In this document: positions 57,218 to 64,000 of the stretch, in pieces
How the letters are laid out: each line of letters begins with the position of its first letter
How positions within the stretch are numbered: position 1 is the first letter of the stretch
Origin: Macrotis lagotis
Lineage: Eukaryota; Chordata; Mammalia; Peramelemorphia; Peramelidae
Assembly: GCF_037893015.1 (NCBI RefSeq)
Contig: NC_133663.1
Span: forward strand, 2,803,378-2,867,377
DNA length: 64,000 bases
Direction: 5' to 3'
Translations under genes and position numbers: made by a program
The notes under the pieces: generated by a model
What the model saw: only the letters and a program-made list of their open reading frames with translations
Database searches by the model: none
Told to the model about the DNA's origin: nothing

Positions 57218-60200
57218 GTGAGCGCGGGGCGGCGCGGAGACCCCCCGGAGGGGCGGCGGGGAGACCCCCCCGGAGGGAGGCGCGCAGACCCCGGAGGGCG
57301 GCGGCGCGGAGACCCCCCCCCGGAGGGCGGCGCGGAGACCCCCCCCGGAGGGAGGCGCGCAGACCCCGGAGGGCGGCGCGGAGACCCCCCGGGGGGCGGC
57401 GGGGCCCGGGCCCGAGGGCCGCGGGCGCTGACGTGGGGCCGCCCCGCAGCTGCACACGCAGGAGCCGGAGGAGGCGCGCGCGGACCCGCGCTCCGTGACG
57501 GAGCCCACGGCCCTGGAGGACTTCCTGGCCACGGCCCAGCTGGCGGGGACCGAGTTCGTGGCGGGTGCGTGGGGCCGGGGGGCGCCGGCGGGGGGCGGGG
57601 GCCGGGGGGCCCGGGGGCGGCGGGGTGACCCGGCCTCGCCCTCCCCGTCCCCGAGCAGAGAAGCTGAACCTGCGCCTGGTGCCCCCCGAGGCCCAGCCCG
57701 GCCTGCTGAGCCCCGAGGAGCGGCGGCGGCTGCGGGAGCGCCAGGAGCAGCACCGGGGGGCCCTGCGCGTGCCCCGCAGGTGAGCCCCCGGGGCTGCCCC
57801 CCTGTCCCCCCGGGACTGCCCTCCTGCCCGCCCCCCCCCCCGTCCCCCGGGACTGCCCCCCTGCCCTCCTCCCCACCCCCCGGGGCTGCCCCCCCACTGT
57901 CCCCCTGCCCAGCCCCTCCTCGGGACTGTCCCCCAGGTATGCCCCCCTGCCCTCCTCCCCACCCCCCGGGGCTGCTCCCGACTGGCCCACTGTCCCCCCC
58001 GGGACTGCCCCCCTGCCCTCCTCCCCACCCCCCGGGGCTGCCCCCCCACTGTCCCCCTGCCCAGCCCCTCCTCGGGACTGCCCCCCAGGTATGCCCCCCT
58101 GCCCTCCTCCCCACCCGCCCCAGACACCCCCTCCAGCTCCCCCTGCCCCCCCAGGCCCCCGTGGAACAGGGCCACTAGCACGGAGAAGCTCCAGCAGGCC
58201 GAGAGGGAGAACTTCCTGGAGTGGAGGCGCGGGCTGGTGCGGTGAGTGGGGCCCCCTTGGGTGCCCGGGAGGGTTTCTGTCCAGCCCAGGGGCCTCCAGG
58301 ACCCCCCCCCAAAACTCAGCCCTAAAGACCCCTGGGTCCAGCCATCCTGCCAGCCCGGGCCAACCCCACTCAGCTTTCTGTGTCCGGGGTCCTCGGGTTT
58401 GGGTCTGGGCTTCTCCCTCCTCCGGGCCCATGGCTGTGGGGGGTGTGGGCCATACAAGGACGGGTTCGGTGGGGGGCTCAGTGTTGGGCCCCCAAGGGAC
58501 TGCCCGGTGTGCAACCTCTCCTTTTAAAGCCAGGCTGGAAGAGGAACAGAACCTGATTTTGACTCCGTTTGAAAGAAACTTGGACTTTTGGCGCCAGCTC
58601 TGGAGAGTCATCGAGAGAAGGTGAGTCGGGTGAGTGGGTCCCGGTCAATCTAGTGCTTTTAAGCCAAGGACGACCCAAAAGATGGCAGGCCAGACGTTGT
58701 GGGCCCGACGTCGGACGTGGGATCACAGCCCCCCGGCTCTGGAGGAGAGGGAAGCATGCTGGGTGCGTCCAAGAGGAGTGTCCCCCTCCCGGACGCCAGT
58801 GTTTGGCAGCCAGGTGGCAGGGGAAGTGGAGCCCCCTTTTCCAGCTCTGTCCTGGCACAAACCCAGCCTGGGGTCTATCTATGATCACCATGGATGGGAG
58901 GCCCCGCCTCCTTCCCTGTGCTCTATGGTCCCACTTTCAGACTTGGTGGTCCTCACAGAGGACGTTCATTTCCCACCTCCACACCTTTGTCCAGAAGGTT
59001 CTCCCTTCCCTTGTGCTTTGGGACCTAAAGGGGTCTCCTCCCCTCTGCGCCGACTGTGACTAATAAACCCAATGTGAGGGGGACAGCCCTGCCCTCGCCG
59101 AGTCCTGAGAGTTGAAGTCCAGGAGCGAGTTTTGCACCGTGTAGAAGAGCCATGATCGCGGCCCCTTCTTCGAATCTCTGTCCGCAGAAGCCAGACCTGG
59201 GCTGGTTGGTCTGGTCCCTCCTTTGGAGGGAAGGCTGGAGTCAACAGCTTTGGGGAGGGAGGAGAGCCCAGTTCTGGCCTGGGGGGACCGTGGCTCCTGG
59301 AAGCCAGCGACATCTTTGTGGTCTTTTGTGGTTCCTCCCTTAATCTTGTAGACTCTGTGCTGGGTGGTGCCAGGAAGCCCCAGAGTGAAGCTTTCTTCCC
59401 AATTTCTCCTGTTTTCTCATCTCCATTCCCCAGTGGAGTAAAGGACAAAGGGAGGGTGGTACTCCACCCCCACACACACACCCCCTCAGGCTACCCAGCC
59501 CCCAAATGATGTCACAGGATCAGCAGTGGTGGGTGGCAGCCACTGGCAGCAGTCAGTGTGGGCCATGGCGTCTTCTGACTCTGCTGAAAGTGGATTTGGG
59601 GACTGCTTACTATGCTTTTCTTTCCTTCAGCCTTTTGAGAGGAGATCACCATTTATGGTGCCTTCTTTCTCTGGACTATTTAAAACCCCTGTAATTCTTT
59701 TGAGGATTATTTGTCTTCTCTGGGGCCCTCAAGACTGCCAGGCCTGGAGTCAGAAAGACTCTTTCTGAGATTTAAATTCAGCCTCAGACACTTCTTGGAG
59801 GTGTGACCCTGGGAAAGTCACTTCACTCTGTTTGCCTCAGTTTCCTCACCTTCAAATGAGTTAGAGAAGCACATGGCAAACCTGCCAAGAAAATTGGGGA
59901 TATCAGGAATTGGGCACAACAGAAAAAAGACTGACCACCTGGGCCTCTGGCCTGGTAACTGGTGAGGGCCTTCACTGACTGGCCAGCCTTCATTGGGAAT
60001 GTTTGATACAGAGATACCCCCAAATCCCTTCAGTCACTTCCTTTCTTACCCTCCGTGAGTTGGTCTTAAGGAGGTTCTCTCAAGGGAATCTCACCAGGGC
60101 GGACAGCGGCTTGTGATCGTTCAAGTTGAGCTGCCTTCCCTGTTGGTTCTACTAGGCGATGGGCTCTGGTAACCACTCCCTACCATGTGTCCTCAGCAGC

Positions 60201-63200
60201 CTTTTGTCTCCTGCCCTTTATGGAAGATGGGGTACCCTAGCTCCAGGCCTTACAGTCTTTGTATTTGTTTTCAGTGACATTGTTGTGCAGATAGTGGATG
60301 CCCGCAACCCCCTTCTCTTTCGATGCGAGGACTTGGTAAGTGCGGCTAGCACCCAGCCTCCAGAATTCCTAGTGTTAACTAGTGTTCTGGGCCTAAGCCC
60401 AAGAGCACTTCCTTGGCCCAGGCTGGGGGCAGTCAAGGTGGGACCCACTGTTCCGACTAAGGTCACTTGGACCTTGTTCTCCTTCCCTGCAAGATGGTCT
60501 CTCAACTTGGGTTCCTTGAATGGTCACTGCCCCTGAGCTCCCCAGGCTCCCCCTGGGGAAATGAGGGGGGGGTGATGGTGATGATGATGATTATGATTAT
60601 ACTAGTGGTGGTGATAGTGGTGGTGAGGATAAGGATGATGCTGTTGGGGTTGGCACTCATCTCCATCCCTGGGAGTGCTCAGTGAAGGGACCTCCTGCTC
60701 TTTGCTTCCTCCAGATGAGCTTTGTTTTTCTAGGAGCGTTATGTGAAAGAAATCAGCCAAGATAAGGAAAATGTGATTTTGCTCAACAAAGCAGACCTGC
60801 TGACCGAGGAGCAGCGAGAAGCCTGGGCCAGATTCTTTGAACAAGAAAACGTGAAAGTGATTTTCTGGTCAGCTCTGGCTGAAGGCCTCCGACTGAGCAC
60901 GAGATCAAAGGTAGCCGGGGCTCCTCTCTGCTGTCAGGGAAGGATATGGGGGAGGGGGAGGGGTGCTGGTGTCCTCCCAAGGCAAAGGGATGATGCCAGC
61001 CACATTCCCTGCACCCCCCAAAAAAAAAAACTGAAAATGATTGCCAGGGTCAATTTAGGACCAAGCGGAGTCTTTTCTTTTCCTGTCTCTCCAGGGACCT
61101 TTTTGTCCCCTGGCTTGAGGATTAAGTCAAGATTTTTGGTTTTTTCCATTAATGTGAGAGCTGTTGTCCATGACCCATTTTGTCTTCTGTTTCTTTGGGT
61201 TTTTATTTGCCTAGGAACAAGAAGTGGAGGGTTCAGAGGAGGCTGAAGAGTGGGAAGATGAGGCTGAAGATGGACAGAGACGTGTCCCCTGGGGTGGTCA
61301 GCTTACCCCGAGTGAAGACGAGGACGAGGATGAGGACGAGGATGGGCACAGCTGGAAGAGTGAAGACAGAGACAGTGAATATGAGGATTGTCTGGAGGAT
61401 GATGACCACTGGCAGACGTGTTCTGAGGATGATGATGGGGGCCACGAAGCAGAGTCCTCCAGCTGGCACTGTCAAGAAAATGAGACTGGGGGCAGCTTGG
61501 AGCAGGAGCAGCAGCAGCAGCAGCAGCAGCAGGGCAGGGGTGCCCATGTGCAGAATGACTGCCACCTGGTGGAGAAGCAGGAGCTGTTGGACATCTTCAG
61601 AGAGATGCATTCTGGGAAGAAGGTCAAGGAGGGACAGCTCACTGTGGGGCTGGTGAGTGGCCCCCTGGTTACTTGTGGTGGGCTTCTCAGAAGACCCTCC
61701 CCTGATGGTCTGACAGTGTGGGGTTGATGGGAAGGCAGGGTGAGCCTGACTGGGACCTGCTTGGGACCTTAAATAACACCCCAGTGTCCTGAGATGGGCG
61801 ACAAGCAGAGGGCTAAGGGAGCAGGTGAGGGAGGGGAGATACTGACCCCAAGTTCCCCAGGGAGTAGTCAGAGCCTCCCATTGAGAGTTGCCCCCTCCCC
61901 AGGGCAGTGGGGCATACTAACTGTGTGACCCTGGTAAGACACCGGGCATCCCTGTGCCTCAGTTCCCTCGTTTTATCAAACGGGGGGTCAGGCATGAGAT
62001 CTGGACCCTGGGCTCCTGTAGTCGCCGACTTGTAGTATGAGGGCCTGGCTGGGATTCAGACACAGCATCCTGACTGAGTCCAGCCTGACCTCTGGTCCAG
62101 AGAGTCAGGCGGTTAGACCAGTCTTCCCAGACTATTGGAATAAGAGTGGACACCCCCCACCCCCCAAGCTATGCACAGAACAGGAGGAGGGGTGGCAATG
62201 CCAGGCCATTGGACAACGTTTTGGTCCCCAGCCCTGTCGATGCAAACCACAAAATCAGTGAGGAGGAGAGGCTGGTGTGTTCTCTGGCAGTGTCCCCTGG
62301 TGCCAGGCAGGGCCAAAGGTCTGCTCTGAGCCTTGGGGCATCATCTGTCTCTCATCCTGCAGGTCGGGTACCCCAATGTTGGTAAGAGCTCAACCATCAA
62401 CACCATCTTTGGGGACAAGAAGGTGTCAGTGTCGGCCACACCTGGACACACCAAACACTTCCAGGTATTCCCAGGGACTTGCACCTGGACCCTCAGCCTT
62501 CCTTCCTGGTGGAGAGTCATGTAAACTCAAGTTTGTCTTCCAGACTCTCTATGTGGAGCCCGACCTGTGTCTGTGTGACTGTCCCGGCCTGGTGATGCCC
62601 TCCTTTGTCTCCACCAAGGCAGAGATGACCTGCTGCGGGATCCTGCCCATCGACCAGATGAGAGACCATGTTCCCCCAATTTCCCTCATATCCTTTCTTT
62701 GTCATGGGATTCAGGGTCACGTGGGTGAGTCCTCTGCTTACTGATGTCTGCCAGAGAGGTCACTTGGGGGCCCTTGAGGCTCCATCCTTCACCTCCTGCA
62801 AAGCGTGGGGAAGGACTTGGGGAGCGCTTCTCCAGCCCTTGATCCTGAGCTCAGGTTCAGCCAGGCCTGTGATGGGGGTGGCAGGGGTCTCTTCCCCTCC
62901 CCACTTGCCCTGGGGCCTCCCATGGGGATGGGTTTGTTTCCTTTACAAGCTTACATCTGTCAGAACATTCCGAGACACATCCTGGAGGCCACTTATGGGA
63001 TTCACATCATCCGGCCCCCTCCCCACTTGCCCTGGGGCCTCCCATGGGGATGGGTTTGTTTCCTTTACAAGCTTACATCTGTCAGAACATTCCGAGACAC
63101 ATCCTGGAGGCCACTTATGGGATTCACATCATCCGGCCCCGAGAAGATGAAGACCCCGAACGCCCGCCCTCTGCTGAAGAGCTGCTGACAGCTTATGGGA
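57116..63200 (+). CDS. LSG1: LSG1, 60S subunit nuclear export GTPase 1 (5' eleven coding exons; gene continues past window)
   Basis: Large circularly permuted GTPase that in yeast and human releases the export adaptor NMD3 from cytoplasmic pre-60S ribosomes. Exons join in frame: 57116-57217, 57450-57564, 57659-57779, 58155-58241, 58534-58620, 60275-60335, 60734-60910, 61215-61652, 62363-62464, 62544-62687, 63077-63200. They encode 519 residues closely matching the human protein as I recall it (about 660 aa). Seen: N-terminal basic stretch (MGRRRGPGG), a DFLATAQLAGTEF block, FERNLDFWRQLWRV, then G4 NKAD (about 209-212), G5 SAL (237-239), G1 GYPNVGKSS (398-406), G2 around T422 in SATPGHT, and G3 DCPG (442-445). 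G4 before G1 is the permuted order. An acidic linker with a glutamine run separates G5 from G1. The start has G at -3 and +4. All introns are GT-AG except the last visible one, which is AT-AC. The C-terminal exons (about 130 residues) are outside the window. Confidence 0.97.
57228..57415 (+). repeat. GC-rich minisatellite in LSG1 intron 1
   Basis: About six or seven imperfect copies of a 24-31-bp unit of the form GGCGGCGCGGAGACCCCCCCGGAGG, with alternate units carrying GCGCGCAGACCCCGG. It fills most of the short intron between exons 1 and 2. Confidence 0.85.
57450..57564 (+). CDS. LSG1: LSG1 coding exon 2
   Basis: Residues 35-72 plus one base of a Glu codon. It contains the conserved block LEDFLATAQLAGTEFVA. 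The acceptor is CCCCGCAG and the donor is GTGCGT. Confidence 0.95.
57659..57779 (+). CDS. LSG1: LSG1 coding exon 3
   Basis: Completes Glu73 and encodes about residues 74-112 (starts KLNLRLVPPEAQPGLLS). It ends two bases into an Arg codon at donor GTGAGC. The GC content is very high, yet the protein stays alignable to human LSG1. Confidence 0.94.
57781..58150 (+). repeat. C-rich tandem repeat in LSG1 intron 3
   Basis: Built from GGGACTGCCCCCCTG and CCTCCTCCCCACCCC modules. A larger unit of about 152 bp is present twice: CCCCAGGTATGCCCC recurs near 57932 and 58084. Each large unit carries an AG/GT junction that resembles splice sites. Confidence 0.85.
58155..58241 (+). CDS. LSG1: LSG1 coding exon 4
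   Basis: Residues 113-141 plus two bases. It includes PPWNRATSTEKLQQAE and ENFLEWRRGLV, matching the human NFLEWRRQLVR segment. The acceptor is CCCCCCAG and the donor is GTGAGT. Confidence 0.95.
58534..58620 (+). CDS. LSG1: LSG1 coding exon 5
   Basis: Residues 142-170 plus two bases. The LILTPFERNLDFWRQLWRV block is essentially identical to human. The acceptor is AAGCCAG and the donor is GTGAGT. Confidence 0.97.
58621..60274 (+). other. LSG1: LSG1 intron 5
   Basis: 1.65-kb GT-AG intron. It holds a worn CORE-SINE (59745-59935; CCTCAGTTTCCTCACCTTC) and an isolated AATAAA at 59062-59067. Nothing coding. Confidence 0.85.
60275..60335 (+). CDS. LSG1: LSG1 coding exon 6
   Basis: Completes Ser171 and encodes DIVVQIVDARNPLLFRCEDL (172-191), the start of the permuted GTPase domain. 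The acceptor is TTTTCAG and the donor is GTAAGT. Confidence 0.98.
60734..60910 (+). CDS. LSG1: LSG1 coding exon 7 (G4 and G5)
   Basis: Residues 192-250, with guanine-specificity motif NKAD at 209-212 and G5-like SAL at 237-239 (VIFWSALAE). The acceptor is TTTCTAG, the donor is GTAGCC, phase 0. Confidence 0.97.
61215..61652 (+). CDS. LSG1: LSG1 coding exon 8 (acidic linker with glutamine run)
   Basis: Residues 251-396. Low-complexity acidic linker between G5 and G1, with Glu/Asp stretches (SEDEDEDEDEDG, DSEYEDC, WQTCSEDDD), then a glutamine run encoded by pure CAG codons near 61510-61533. The conserved HLVEKQELLDIFREMHSG and GQLTVGL segments follow. DSEYEDC and WQTCSE are shared with human LSG1; the glutamine run is not in the human protein as I recall it. 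Confidence 0.95.
61653..62362 (+). other. LSG1: LSG1 intron 8
   Basis: GT-AG intron of 710 bp with a MIR piece at about 61915-61990 (GTGTGACCCTGGTAAGACACC). Confidence 0.85.
62363..62464 (+). CDS. LSG1: LSG1 coding exon 9 (P-loop G1 and G2)
   Basis: Residues 397-430: VGYPNVGKSSTIN holds the P-loop with Lys404 and Ser405, followed by KKVSVSATPGHTKHFQ with the switch-I threonine. Phase 0 at both ends, AG acceptor and GTATTC donor. Confidence 0.98.
62544..62687 (+). CDS. LSG1: LSG1 coding exon 10 (G3)
   Basis: Residues 431-478. It contains CDCPGLVMPSFVSTKAEM with the G3 motif DCPG and ends MRDHVPPISL. The donor is ATATCCTTT rather than GT. The end is fixed by homology: human continues PPVSL then VCQNIP, and here the next exon begins ICQNIP. 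Confidence 0.96.
62688..63076 (+). other. LSG1: U12-type AT-AC intron of LSG1 (intron 10)
   Basis: The intron begins ATATCCTTTC, matching the minor-spliceosome AT-AC donor consensus, and ends GCTTAC. TTTCCTTTAC, nine bases from the 3' end, fits the U12 branch-site consensus TTCCTTRAY at all but one position. Protein homology fixes both junctions. Splicing to the proximal duplicate acceptor would give a 267-base intron ending at 62954. Confidence 0.9.
62894..63140 (+). repeat. 122-bp tandem duplication spanning intron 10 end and exon 11 start
   Basis: Copy A (62894-63015) and copy B (63016-63137) look identical by eye, with a shared CCCC at the joint extending the match to 63140. Each holds the branch site, the AT-AC acceptor and the first 61-64 exon bases through HIIRP. 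The period of 122 is not a multiple of three. Confidence 0.93.
63077..63200 (+). CDS. LSG1: LSG1 coding exon 11 (distal copy of duplicated acceptor)
   Basis: Residues 479-519 plus one base: ICQNIPRHILEATYG, then IHIIRPREDEDPERPP and EELLTAYG. The acceptor ends TTAC. An identical upstream copy of the acceptor and first half of the exon starts at 62955, but only this copy reads on in frame. The donor is GTGCGT at 63201. The next exon is not in the window. Confidence 0.93.
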
Positions 63201-64000
63201 GTGCGTTCTCATGGGGGGTGCCTGCCTGGGTGCGGGGGTGATGAGTGTATAATTGCATTGTGGTTGGAGAGTGGAGCCTCATCTCCTGGGTATCTGTGTC
63301 ACCTGGGCCTCCTCCAGGACCCTGGCCTTTGGTCTTTGTTTAAATGCTCAAGATTTCAGGGACCACAGACCTGGACTTGGTAGGCGACCAGGGCCATCTG
63401 CAGGGCCCAGAGCTTACAAGTGGCAAGTGGGATTTGAATCTGGGTCCCTGATGTCAGAGCCAATGGTGGCCATCCCTGCCCAGGCCCCTGTGCAACCTCT
63501 TGGTACTGTGGACCTGGGTGTGAATTATGGGGCAAGTGGAACCTGATCCTCCTCTTAGTGTCCTGTGGGACCAGGGTGCTGCCTCCCACCCTAGCTGGCC
63601 TCAGGGTGCACCACAGGCTTGAGGGAGTGTCCTCAGGCAGGATTAGAACCCAGATCTCCTGGGGGGTGCTTCAGCGTGGTGAGAGGTCAAGGGGGACACT
63701 TGGCCATTCTTAAGCCATTTGCACATCTCTCAGTCTTTGACTTCTTTGTGCCTGGGGGTTTTTCTCTGGAAATCAGTTGATGATAGAAAACAAATCAGAA
63801 TCTGGGAGTGAACCCCTGGCTGGGTCAGGCCCCCCCCCCCCCACTGTCGGCCTTCAGGCTCAGGAGCCCACTGTGGGTAGCAGACTCTTGGGGTCCCAGC
63901 CAGGGCCCCCCATTGCATGGCTGAGCCCTTGGACCTGTGGCCTAGGGGGAAGCTCTGCTGCCTGGGTTGGAGGGAGGGGGTCCTGGCCTGGACTCTCACT
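63201..64000 (+). other. LSG1: LSG1 intron 11, partial
   Basis: Donor GTGCGT at 63201. No sequence resembling the next human coding segment (MRGFMTAHGQ) is present to the window end. A MIR-like scrap lies near 63630-63660 and a C run at 63830-63842. Confidence 0.8.

Noticed and set aside
56633-58611. Minus-strand open frames of 450-590 codons across the LSG1 5' region
   Set aside because: They cross LSG1 exons and tandem repeats and give Gly/Pro/Arg-rich strings without domains. They reflect GC-rich shadow frames.
59062-59067. AATAAA in LSG1 intron 5 as an intronic poly(A) site
   Set aside because: An isolated hexamer is common by chance; no supporting GU-rich or conservation evidence can be seen.
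62688-62725. GTGAGT at about 62722 as a normal U2 donor for exon 10
   Set aside because: It would add a dozen residues absent from human LSG1 and leave no matching acceptor that keeps ICQNIP. The AT-AC pair fits exactly.
62955-63188. Proximal copy of exon 11 as the real exon
   Set aside because: Reading through from this acceptor shifts frame at the second copy and stops near 63186. Human homology continues only from the distal copy.

Overview
This is nuclear DNA from a marsupial. The evidence is the dense, marsupial-type repeat load. There are about a dozen copies of a tRNA-derived CORE-SINE with a GCAAAAACCTAAAA-type tail, two longer SINEs with an RTE-like tail, marsupial-type L1, L2 and RTE LINEs, and many worn MIR/CORE fragments. 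The SINE types recall Australidelphian (Australian-lineage) genomes more than didelphids, but this is a weak inference. Genes have introns, CpG islands and mammalian splice signals.

Two protein genes are supported. They lie head to head, as I recall for the human 3q29 neighbours FAM43A and LSG1. FAM43A is a single-exon gene on the minus strand (CDS 37984-39162) inside a large CpG island. Its 3'UTR runs down to a poly(A) signal near 36.6 kb and contains a CA microsatellite of about 100 bp. LSG1 is on the plus strand, with start codon at 57116. Its first eleven coding exons (57116-63200, 519 residues) cover all five GTPase motifs in the circularly permuted order G4-G5-G1-G2-G3. The C-terminal exons lie beyond the window.

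Layout: 1-36.5 kb is repeat-rich intergenic DNA downstream of FAM43A. It holds L1 pieces at 0.2-1.66, 12.0-12.7 and 19.0-23.4 kb, a HAL1-like ORF1 element at 1.66-4.2 kb, L2 pieces, an RTE piece at 15.2-15.6 kb and many SINEs. A 250-bp segment is present twice near 35.1 and 36.0 kb. 36.5-40.3 kb is FAM43A with its promoter island. 40.3-56 kb is the shared upstream interval, with SINEs, L1 and L2 remnants and a probable retrocopied 3'UTR at 52.5 kb nested in an L2. 56-64 kb is the LSG1 promoter island and gene body.

The most notable observation is in LSG1. The intron between exons 10 and 11 begins ATATCCTTT and ends TTAC, so it looks like a minor-spliceosome (U12-type) AT-AC intron. A 122-bp segment carrying its branch site, its acceptor and the first half of exon 11 is tandemly duplicated without visible change. 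Only the distal copy keeps the reading frame. No CRISPR array, rRNA, functional tRNA gene or intact mobile element was seen.
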